Assembly (NCBI RefSeq): GCF_022024115.1
Contig: NZ_CP091792.1
Span: 1,116,001 to 1,180,000, forward strand
Length of the DNA stretch: 64,000 nt
Direction: 5' to 3'
DNA from: Prevotella communis
Lineage (GTDB): Bacteria > Bacteroidota > Bacteroidia > Bacteroidales > Bacteroidaceae
The notes under the pieces were generated by a model, which worked only from the letters and a program-made list of their open reading frames with translations, did not search any database and had not been told where the DNA came from. The translations under genes were made by a program, and so were the position numbers. This document shows, in pieces, positions 1-5,885 of this stretch (positions are counted from its first letter, which is position 1; each line of letters opens with the position of its first letter).

Positions 1-312
1 GGATGTCTGAGGGCTGATGTCTGATGTCTGCGGTTTCCATTCTTCAAGGATTATGTTATGTTCGTCGGCCAACCATCGGCAGGCAGCCCTGAAGTCCAGA
101 TTCAGGTGCTTCATCACCAAGTCGATTGGTCCGCCGCTGGCCCCGCACACAAAGCATCGGTATGTGTTCTTGCTTACCTTAAACGATAGGCTGGGGTGGT
201 TGTCGGCATGAAACGGGCACAGAGCCTTATGATGCACAACCCGCAGTCCAAGTCGCTCAGCGACTCCCTCTATGGGGAGTTCGCGGAGCTTTTGAAGATC
301 TTGTCTATCCAT
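1..312 (-). CDS. CHC2 zinc-finger (DnaG-type) primase, 3' part cut by window edge
   Basis: The reading frame opens with ATG at 312 on the minus strand and stays open to base 1 (104 codons seen). Residues 32-56 form a CHC2-type zinc finger: C32-P-F-H35 and C53-F-V-C56, followed by GASGGPIDLVM, the usual DNA-primase N-terminal signature. It begins two bases after the stop of the upstream gene (315-1622), so the two are one transcript. Short CHC2 proteins paired with DUF3987/VirE-like proteins are common in Bacteroidales mobile or prophage-derived loci; a role in priming replication of such an element is inferred. The Toprim part, if present, lies outside the window. It is not the housekeeping dnaG by context. 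Confidence 0.85.
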   Translation of the reverse strand, partial: MDRQDLQKLRELPIEGVAERLGLRVVHHKALCPFHADNHPSLSFKVSKNTYRCFVCGASGGPIDLVMKHLNLDFRAACRWLADEHNIILEEWKPQTSDISPQTS

Positions 313-314
313 GA

Positions 315-1622
315 TTATGAATTCTTCAGATAATTTTCTGTTTTAGAATAGAGCCCAGTCTGCGCAGAGTACTCGATGAACTTGCGATGCACCCATTGAC
401 GTAGTTGGGCTTTTGTGCCCTCTTTGTTCTTACCTGATTCCAGGCGAAGCGCCTCTAATTGTGCTTCGTTGAAGTTGTTGGGCAGCGAGTCGAGCATGTT
501 CTTTGGGCCTGCCTTACTGGTCTCTTGGATGTTGACGTCGCCATCCTTCAGCATGTCGGCAAATATCTGCATTTTTGACCAAAGGTCGTGATACACCAAC
601 CACTCTACCAACTCACCCATGGCCTTTGTCCACGTCTGAGTATTGAGCACCCAGAGTATGCAGCCCGCCTTCCACGCCGAAACGAGTGATCGCTTTGATA
701 CGTCCCAGAGCACATCGTCGTCTACCAGGTCGGCTAGTGTGGCCATATCCTGCGCAAGTCGGTCTATGAGCTTGTTCAGCGGGCGGATGATGAATCGCCC
801 CTTTGTCATGTCGAGACGTGCCATATAGGTGTCCAGTTGTTGGTAGAAATTGTCGGCAAACTCTCCCCTGCGCGGTATGTGCCCACTTCGGGTGGCTTCG
901 CGAGGTTTGTAGGAAAAGACCATGCGGCCGAAGGTGCCGTTGTGGAGCTCATTTTTGTAGAACTTGCGAACCGTGACAGGCACGCCTGAGAGGGTGATGC
1001 AGGCACGGAGCACGGGGTTGCCACTCACACCATTGGCCGTTGCACGCAGGGCTCCAGCTTGAGCCATATCATAGATATTTCTCAGCAGGTGACTCATGTA
1101 CTTGTGGCTGCCACAGAGTTGGTCGGCCATTTCTACCTCAGGAAAGTTGAACAGCTGCGTACGTCCGCCCGCTGCCTCGAGGGCTATAGCGTTTTCTAGG
1201 AAGCCTGCGCTGGTGGTGTTGGCCGGCGGGAGGAAGATGGGGGTATCTGGTTTTACAGGACCATCTTTGCTCTTCGACTTCGAATTGCTGATCTTCGCCC
1301 ACTCGCGCAATTTTTTCATCTCCGTCTCATCGTGCAGACTAAAGTCTCGACAGATAGCCTTCGTTAACTCAGTCAATTGACCCTTGTTACACCCTGATCC
1401 GCCTACCAGATTGGCCATTTGGCCGCACATTTCCTTCCAGGAGCGGTCTGGGTACTGAAATTCCGCGCCGCTTATATGTGCGCCAAGTGAGGGGAAAAGC
1501 ATCGGAACAAGGGGTTCGTGCATGTCTTTTGAGGCTTGTGTGAGCAGTAATTTGATACATTCTGTACCCTTTCCGAGGTTAGGCATCTCGGGAGCCTTGT
1601 TTGTTGTGATATCGTATTTCAT
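315..1622 (-). CDS. DUF3987/VirE-like primase-associated protein
   Basis: 435 residues, soluble, without signal peptide. A glycine-rich segment near residues 73-80 (VGGSGCNKG) resembles a relaxed P-loop, and a stretch around 135-170 (PPANTTSAGFLENAI... FNFPEVEMADQL) resembles the DUF3987 core that follows the P-loop in VirE/DUF3987 proteins. The C-terminal quarter is charged and predicted helical. Family assignment is by motif pattern only. It is followed two bases later by the CHC2 primase gene, supporting a helicase/primase-like pair for an integrated element. Its promoter region contains the long inverted repeat at 1661-1831. I place the start at the ATG at 1622; no strong ribosome-binding site is visible, as is usual in this phylum. 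Confidence 0.6.
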   Translation of the reverse strand: MKYDITTNKAPEMPNLGKGTECIKLLLTQASKDMHEPLVPMLFPSLGAHISGAEFQYPDRSWKEMCGQMANLVGGSGCNKGQLTELTKAICRDFSLHDETEMKKLREWAKISNSKSKSKDGPVKPDTPIFLPPANTTSAGFLENAIALEAAGGRTQLFNFPEVEMADQLCGSHKYMSHLLRNIYDMAQAGALRATANGVSGNPVLRACITLSGVPVTVRKFYKNELHNGTFGRMVFSYKPREATRSGHIPRRGEFADNFYQQLDTYMARLDMTKGRFIIRPLNKLIDRLAQDMATLADLVDDDVLWDVSKRSLVSAWKAGCILWVLNTQTWTKAMGELVEWLVYHDLWSKMQIFADMLKDGDVNIQETSKAGPKNMLDSLPNNFNEAQLEALRLESGKNKEGTKAQLRQWVHRKFIEYSAQTGLYSKTENYLKNS

Positions 1623-1660
1623 TGATTATAAGCTTTTTAGATGAATTTGATGTTGACTGA

Positions 1661-1831
1661 GCGTGACAGTGACAGTTGTGACAGTTGTTTTTTGAGGGGT
1701 ACCCCTTTTCTTAATATTCTATTTATAATATATATAACTAATTATATATCAATAAGTTATATATACTTATAAGGGGTATAGTGAGATGTGTACTCTCAAT
1801 TTTTTAATTGTCACAACTGTCACTGTCACGC
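1661..1831. repeat. Perfect 23-bp inverted repeat around an AT-rich core
   Basis: The arms 1661-1683 and 1809-1831 are exact reverse complements. Each arm carries short direct repeats built on GTGACAGT (two GTGACAGTT copies in the left arm). Between them lie a GGGGTACCCC palindrome (1696-1705) and about 65 bases that are almost only A and T. The region is upstream of the DUF3987-like/primase pair. It could be an iteron-like replication origin with an unwinding element, or a regulator operator. No function can be proven from sequence alone. Confidence 0.85.
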
Positions 1832-1858
1832 ACTCCGTCATTTCTCTTTTTTACCTTT

Positions 1859-2254
1859 TTACCTTTCCTCTACCAGGCCCTCCAACGCCCACATCAGTTC
1901 GTTGCCCACGCTGCTGGCATAGCTGTCCACGCAGAAGCCTGGTCCTATGTGTATCGGGCGGAGGTTGGGACGGTAGGAGCCGTCGCTGTGCCGGGTGATG
2001 GTGATATACTCACCCTCGAAGATGCGCGGGTTGCGCTTGGTGCATGTTTTGTTAGAGGTCTCCACAAACGTCATGTATTCGTTGTACTTGAAGTCCTCGC
2101 ACCTCACGTGCCGTTTCAGCACGCCCTGGTAGCACTTGCCCGCCTTCATCCTGGCATCGCTCCTCAGGAAAGTCTTCACGTCCATACACAGTTCTGTATT
2201 CTTTTTCCAGCCCTGCTTCTCAGGGCACTCCGTAATTATTATTGTCTGTTTCAT
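1859..2254 (-). CDS. Hypothetical protein beside M15 peptidase
   Basis: 131 residues, cysteine-containing (five Cys), no signal peptide or membrane segment. I do not recognise the family. The minus frame is preferred over a plus-strand frame of similar length because it continues the minus-strand gene series and starts 34 bases after the stop of the M15 peptidase gene, consistent with one operon. The protein has alternating basic and aromatic residues and a central segment rich in Tyr/Thr (EGEYITITRHSDGSY) that looks like beta strands. In related Bacteroidales loci small hypothetical proteins accompany an endolysin-like peptidase and a primase; that is context, not function. Confidence 0.6.
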   Translation of the reverse strand: MKQTIIITECPEKQGWKKNTELCMDVKTFLRSDARMKAGKCYQGVLKRHVRCEDFKYNEYMTFVETSNKTCTKRNPRIFEGEYITITRHSDGSYRPNLRPIHIGPGFCVDSYASSVGNELMWALEGLVEER

Positions 2255-2288
2255 AAATAATTCGTTTAATTCGTCTTAATTCGTTGTT

Positions 2289-2774
2289 TTAAATCACATT
2301 GAGAAGGGATATCTTCCTGCGGTTGTTCTTGGGACGCACGGCAAAGTGCAGCCAGTAGCCGCGGGCATTGCGCTCCATGAGCAGCTCATCGAAGTCCTGA
2401 TGCATCTCGTCGCTGATGTCGAGCAACAGCACCACATACCTCAGCAGCTGCTCCTTGCCCATGACCCGCAGGTCGGCAGCACACCCCGTGAGATGGTTCG
2501 ACGTGGTGCATCCACCCACCAGCCTGTTCAGCTCCTTGCAGCGGAAGGCGCTGTTGATGATCACAGGGTCGTTGCCCTCGCCATACTGCTCGTTCCAGCG
2601 CTGGCGCAGCATCTCCAGCCACTGGCACACCCTCGTCAGGTTCTCTGTCACCTGCTCATCCGGCTGCGTCTGCCGCTGGCGGTCCACATATCCCAGCTCC
2701 ACGTCTGTGCGCGTCATCTCCTCAAGTGTAAAGTGAGGCGTTAACTTTGTCGTTTTATTATTTTCTTTTGCCAT
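2289..2774 (-). CDS. Peptidase M15 family protein (endolysin-like)
   Basis: 161 residues. It matches peptidase M15A: SAFRCKELN followed by SNHLTGCAADLR and WLHFAVR, giving zinc ligands H94, D101 and H143. These enzymes cleave D-Ala-containing peptide bonds in peptidoglycan. There is no signal peptide, which fits a phage-type endolysin or a lytic enzyme of an integrated element more than a housekeeping carboxypeptidase. It is the first gene of the minus-strand cluster that runs to the primase. Its promoter is the TAACTTTG box at 2840-2847 (minus), with a 12-bp palindrome at 2814-2825 just downstream of the predicted start site, a likely operator position. Confidence 0.85.
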   Translation of the reverse strand: MAKENNKTTKLTPHFTLEEMTRTDVELGYVDRQRQTQPDEQVTENLTRVCQWLEMLRQRWNEQYGEGNDPVIINSAFRCKELNRLVGGCTTSNHLTGCAADLRVMGKEQLLRYVVLLLDISDEMHQDFDELLMERNARGYWLHFAVRPKNNRRKISLLNVI

Positions 2775-2813
2775 AACAGTAAAATTTTAAAATTAATAAT
2801 GTTTGTTGGATTG

Positions 2814-2847
2814 AGCTGGCCAGCTTTGATTTCCGGCGGCAAAGTTA
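2814..2847 (-). promoter_or_regulatory. Promoter and palindrome for the M15 peptidase operon
   Basis: The minus-strand -7 box TAACTTTG lies at 2840-2847. The perfect palindrome AGCTGGCCAGCT is at 2814-2825, about 10 bases beyond the expected transcription start. Two more palindromes, CCCCTTAGGGG and CCACGCGTGG, lie just upstream around 2869-2892, so the divergent region is rich in possible operator sites. Confidence 0.6.
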
Positions 2848-2927
2848 GGGGTATTCTCCGATTCCTACTCCCCTTAGGGGTACCACGCGTGGGTACTACG
2901 GTCTGAATAGTTAAAAATATGGTAGTA

Positions 2928-2981
2928 TAACAAAAAAGTTACCAAATAATTTGTTTGTTTATAACTTTTTTGTTACTTTTG
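2928..2981 (+). promoter_or_regulatory. HicB-like gene promoter with 14-bp inverted repeat
   Basis: TAACAAAAAAGTTA (2928-2941) and its exact reverse complement (2962-2975) are separated by 20 bases. The right arm overlaps the -7 box TACTTTTG at 2974-2981. Nine bases later the start codon follows, so the mRNA is leaderless or nearly so. The position is right for autorepression by the encoded HTH protein. Confidence 0.7.
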
Positions 2982-2989
2982 CACCGTCT

Positions 2990-3391
2990 ATGAGGAAAGT
3001 ATTAGTGATAGTATCGCAGGCATCCGACGGCACATTCTGGTGCCACACAGAAAAGGATGTCTATGGCGCGGGACTGAATGCAGCAGGCCAGACTGTGAAG
3101 GAGGCCAAGGACGACTTACTGGCTTGTCTGGAAGAGGCTAAGGCAGACTACGAAGAAAGCGGGAAGACGGCTGAGCAAGTAGAGTTCCGCTATCAGTATG
3201 ATTTGCAGTCGTTCTTCGACTACTTTTCTTTTTTGAATGTCACAGAGGTTGCCAAGCGCGCTGGAATCAATCCTTCGCTGATGCGCCAGTACACACGGGG
3301 TATCAAAACGGCAGGTGAAAAGACTTATGAGCGTCTGACTGCCTGCATGGCAAGTATTACTAAGGATCTGCAAGCCGCGTCTTTCCGTTAG
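2990..3391 (+). CDS. HicB-like antitoxin/HTH regulator, orphan
   Basis: 133 residues when started at the ATG at 2990; an upstream in-frame ATG at 2951 lies before the promoter and is rejected. The N-terminal half (KVLVIVSQASDGTFWCHTEK... GAGLNAAGQTVKEAKDDL) matches the HicB partial RNase-H fold; the C-terminal half (VTEVAKRAGINPSLMRQYTRG) is a helix-turn-helix. HicB proteins normally neutralise a HicA RNase and repress their operon. No HicA-sized frame is adjacent, so this is an orphan or a stand-alone repressor. The inverted repeat over its promoter supports autoregulation. An intrinsic terminator follows at 3433-3464. Confidence 0.8.
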   Translation: MRKVLVIVSQASDGTFWCHTEKDVYGAGLNAAGQTVKEAKDDLLACLEEAKADYEESGKTAEQVEFRYQYDLQSFFDYFSFLNVTEVAKRAGINPSLMRQYTRGIKTAGEKTYERLTACMASITKDLQAASFR

Positions 3392-3432
3392 GATGGCACG
3401 GATGTATTTCATAAAACAAGAACAAGAACAGT

Positions 3433-3464
3433 AAAAGTCCTGATGCGTGAGCACCGGGACTTTT
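3433..3464. terminator. Bidirectional intrinsic terminator
   Basis: AAAAGTCC (3433-3440) pairs with GGACTTTT (3457-3464). T-rich on the plus strand and A-rich on its left side, so it can serve both the HicB-like gene and the convergent gene ending at 3471. Confidence 0.75.
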
Positions 3465-3470
3465 CGCTTC

Positions 3471-3881
3471 TTAATCAAACAACACCTTCAGTTCGTCTAG
3501 AAAGTCGAGCGTTTTCTTTCTGGTAAGGGCCAAGTTATAATCACTTCGCATGTAATTCCGATTCCAGAAGCCCTCGAACACCTTCCACTTCTCTTTGATG
3601 CCCAGTCGCTCCGCCATCGCATCGGCCAACAGTGCCGCCTGCGTCCGCGATATCAAGGGCTGGTAGTGCTCATCCACGTAGCCCGCCTGCTGCGCCTTCC
3701 GCCATAAAGCCATAGCTTTATCTGTAGCGAGAACTTCAGGCAACTCTTTATATTCTGCCTCCTGAATCTCGGCTTCTTCCACCGTATGCCACAGCCCGTT
3801 CTTGTCTTGCACCAGCGTCAATTTGCCGCCAGCGTTCACCTCGATGTTGGGTCCGTAGTTGTTCTTGATATGAAATCCCAT
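3471..3881 (-). CDS. Hypothetical protein with N-terminal GPNIE motif
   Basis: 136 residues, not recognised. The N-terminus (NNYGPNIEVNAGGKLTLVQ) closely resembles the C-terminus of the protein encoded just upstream (NFGPNIEHNGGTLSLP). The rest is helical with many aromatic and charged residues; no membrane segment. It starts three bases after the stop of the HIRAN-like gene, so the pair is one operon and probably works together. The shared glycine/asparagine-rich beta motif may be a pairing or polymerising element; this is inference. The gene faces the HicB-like gene and shares its terminator. Confidence 0.7.
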   Translation of the reverse strand: MGFHIKNNYGPNIEVNAGGKLTLVQDKNGLWHTVEEAEIQEAEYKELPEVLATDKAMALWRKAQQAGYVDEHYQPLISRTQAALLADAMAERLGIKEKWKVFEGFWNRNYMRSDYNLALTRKKTLDFLDELKVLFD

Positions 3882-3884
3882 CGT

Positions 3885-4949
3885 TTACTCTATGTTTTTA
3901 TTGGGCAGCGACAACGTGCCGCCGTTATGCTCAATATTCGGCCCGAAGTTCTTGTCGATGTTTGTATCCTTATTGCTGAAAAGTTCTACGTGTACGTTCA
4001 CGTTCTGAGGCGTTTTCTCGTTCTCGGCCGCCGATGTACTCTCAGACTTCTGGCGCGCAGAGACGGCCTCATAGAAGGCTATGCCCGAGATGAATCGCCA
4101 CAACACCTCGCGAGGGATGTGCATATACAGCAACTTAGCCACAAAGTTCTCCTTATTCTCTATCCACTCCTCAAACATCGACTCTGGGAAACATTCCAAC
4201 TGCCTCTTTATCTCGTCAATATTGTGCTCGTGACGACATACCAGCAGGGGCTTGATGGTCTTCGGTTCTGCAATCAGGCGCATCCAGTAGTTGAGCACCT
4301 TTCCGCCATGCGACTCACGTCCTGCGCGGCCACACGCCATCTTCAGTTCCTCCGTCAGTTCCTGAAAGCCGTAGTCGTCAATCTCCATCAGGCGCAGACA
4401 GAGCCTGCGGCGGAAGTCGCTCATCTCGCCACTCAGGTCGTAGCATGACAACTCGCAGAATCGCATGGTCAGCGTCAGAAAATCGCGATGCTCCTCATCG
4501 CTCCACAGCTCATGCTCATCCAGTCGCTCGCAGATCTCGTCCATCATATAGTCCAGCGTCACCATCTCATGCGTGGATTTCAGGCGTGGCCCCGTGTAGT
4601 TCCAGGCCGTATACGCTGCCGTGGGGTATAACTCGCACGACTCGCCCAGCGTCTCCACCTTGCACTCAAACACCAGGCACTTGTGCTCGCCGTTCACCTC
4701 CACAATACGTCCGCGCAACGACTTCCTGCCGCTGCCGCGCAACGTCTGCCAGGCTTCCCTCAGGTCGTAGGCTGCCACATAGCCCGCATGCCGTCCCTCC
4801 CAATCGTAGGCACAGATGGCTTTTGCATCAACGTCGTTGGCTGGATCGGGGCGCAACGTCATAGCACGTCCCATCGCCTCGGCAAGAAACTCGCCCAAGC
4901 AGTCTTTCACATTATAATAAGGTAACGCAACAATATGTGTCCTGAACAT
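3885..4949 (-). CDS. HIRAN-like domain protein with C-terminal GPNIE motif
   Basis: 354 residues. Residues about 5-60 resemble a HIRAN domain: ...LPYYNV... followed by LRPDPANDVDAKAICAYDWEGRHAGYV, the typical pattern of an RP-x-N-xxD-AI core ending in GY. HIRAN domains bind 3' DNA ends or accompany helicases/nucleases, but no enzymatic domain is visible here. The middle (100-290) is helical and unassigned. The C-terminus (from about 310) is low-complexity Asn/Val-rich and ends in the GPNIE motif that recurs at the start of the next protein. Promoter: TACCTTTG on the minus strand at 4983-4990. Close to an R-M system, so a defence or DNA-repair role is conceivable but unproven. Confidence 0.65.
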   Translation of the reverse strand: MFRTHIVALPYYNVKDCLGEFLAEAMGRAMTLRPDPANDVDAKAICAYDWEGRHAGYVAAYDLREAWQTLRGSGRKSLRGRIVEVNGEHKCLVFECKVETLGESCELYPTAAYTAWNYTGPRLKSTHEMVTLDYMMDEICERLDEHELWSDEEHRDFLTLTMRFCELSCYDLSGEMSDFRRRLCLRLMEIDDYGFQELTEELKMACGRAGRESHGGKVLNYWMRLIAEPKTIKPLLVCRHEHNIDEIKRQLECFPESMFEEWIENKENFVAKLLYMHIPREVLWRFISGIAFYEAVSARQKSESTSAAENEKTPQNVNVHVELFSNKDTNIDKNFGPNIEHNGGTLSLPNKNIE

Positions 4950-4982
4950 CGGTGTTTAATTATTCTCAAAACAATCGAGGTG

Positions 4983-4990
4983 CAAAGGTA
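4983..4990 (-). promoter_or_regulatory. -7 box for HIRAN-like operon
   Basis: CAAAGGTA on the plus strand reads TACCTTTG on the minus strand, 34 bases before the start codon at 4949. Confidence 0.65.
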
Positions 4991-5190
4991 CAAAAAATCC
5001 GGCAAAAAATCGAACAAATCGCCAGGTATTATCTACATATTTTTTTATGTATCATCCTAAATCTCCTTTTTATTGTCCTTTATTGGTTTAATGGATCCAT
5101 ATTTTTCCCCACCAACCCTTCTTTTTCTTTGAAAAACGACAAGATTGTATTCTTTTTTTTAAGAACTTCATGATGAAGTACAAACAAAAA
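4991..5190. other. AT-rich intergenic stretch, no gene seen
   Basis: Strongly A/T-rich sequence with poly-T runs. An arm-perfect palindrome ACTTCATGATGAAGT (5165-5179, central base unpaired) is the only notable structure. Possible frames here are short, compositionally biased and without promoter support. Confidence 0.5.
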
Positions 5191-5193
5191 TAA

Positions 5194-5307
5194 AGAGCAA
5201 TCGTTGAACGACGGCTCTCTATAAATTGGGCAGTATCGATAAAGCCTTACCCCACGCGGGATTCTACCCGGATAGTCAAAAACAAATGTTCTGACGTTGC
5301 AAAGATA
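5194..5307 (-). ncRNA. Candidate small RNA with own promoter and terminator
   Basis: A minus-strand -7 box TATCTTTG lies at 5300-5307. About 80-100 bases downstream a hairpin (AGAGC 5194-5198 with GCTCT 5214-5218, plus an inner TCGT/ACGA stem) is followed on the minus strand by the U-rich tract TTTATTTTTG. The interval has no convincing reading frame. This promoter-hairpin-U-tract arrangement is what a ~100-nt sRNA gene would show. No known family is recognised. Confidence 0.4.
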
Positions 5308-5476
5308 GAAAGTATTTTCGTTAATTCCAGATTTTTGAGCAGCGAATGCAATAAATGCTTGCATTTGTATTGCTGAGTCGTGAAAAAATTCGCCCGTCGG
5401 GTCAAATTTTTGAGAGGAAATCTTTCTAAATCTCATTTTTTTTCTTGTACTATTTGATAAGATTACTTTTTTTTAC

Positions 5477-5484
5477 TACCTTTG
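5477..5484 (+). promoter_or_regulatory. -7 box for the R-M leader transcript
   Basis: TACCTTTG followed by a ~395-base untranslated region to the mod start codon at 5886. No closer TAnnTTTG box is seen upstream of mod, so this is the likely operon promoter. Confidence 0.6.
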
Positions 5485-5492
5485 TAGGCAAT

Positions 5493-5598
5493 TACCGGCA
5501 ATTGTCGTTGTTCGGCCTCTGGTCGCTTGTTCCCGTAAGGGTCTCAAGAAAACAGCGCATGCTGCAAAGCATCAGTCTCTGAGAGCAGAGAGCCGGTA
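5493..5598 (+). ncRNA. Multibranched structured RNA element in R-M leader
   Basis: A closing stem TACCGGC (5493-5499) / GCCGGTA (5592-5598) encloses three hairpins: 5526-5548 (CTTG..CCC-GTAA-GGG..CAAG), 5559-5572 (ATGCT-GCAA-AGCAT) and 5576-5591 (TCTCTG-AGAG-CAGAGA). Two of the loops are GNRA tetraloops, which is typical of folded functional RNAs. I cannot match it to a known riboswitch, RNase P, tmRNA or SRP RNA from its conserved motifs. It may be an independent ncRNA or a cis-acting leader of the R-M operon. Confidence 0.5.
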
Positions 5599-5643
5599 TG
5601 ATTTTTGAGGGTAAAAACATAGCGTTTGCTGTTTATTCAATAA

Positions 5644-5813
5644 CGTTCGGGAAACTTGGCGGTGGAAAGAACAAGGATACAGAGTAACAGTAGATGTTCA
5701 CGTATGTGGGCACTACTACATCTGTATTCTTAGGTTTCCGCCAAGTACCTCCGAACGGGATGTGGTTAAGGTGTCCACTTCTCGTTTCTTTGATGAAGGT
5801 ACTTGGTGGAAAC
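5644..5813 (+). promoter_or_regulatory. Two mutually exclusive long hairpins upstream of mod
   Basis: Hairpin A: 5644-5650/5751-5757 (CGTTCGG/CCGAACG), 5654-5662/5738-5746 (ACTTGGCGG/CCGCCAAGT) and 5673-5683/5721-5731 (11 bp, one G-U). Hairpin B: 5734-5750 pairs with 5797-5813 (AGGTACTTGGTGGAAAC) over 17 consecutive positions with one G-U. The central strand 5738-5746 is needed by both, so the RNA can adopt only one at a time. This is a switch-like geometry; ligand or protein partner is unknown. Confidence 0.55.
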
Positions 5814-5885
5814 TGTTGTTATCTGAATCTTATTCAGCTTACTTGGCTTTGATGATGCCCCACATCATTAAACTATGTAGTATTT

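Noticed and set aside
1808..2260. Plus-strand frame of 150 codons opposite the hypothetical gene
   Set aside because: No promoter, composition of an antisense shadow, and the minus frame fits the operon layout.
5080..5436. 118-codon minus frame in the AT-rich intergenic region
   Set aside because: Composition is biased, it begins upstream of the minus promoter at 5300 and covers the sRNA-like terminator; no family features.
5493..5813. Identity of the R-M leader as RNase P RNA, tmRNA, SRP RNA or 6S RNA
   Set aside because: The conserved core motifs of the first three are absent; a 6S-like long hairpin is superficially similar but the branched 5' part and position before mod do not fit.
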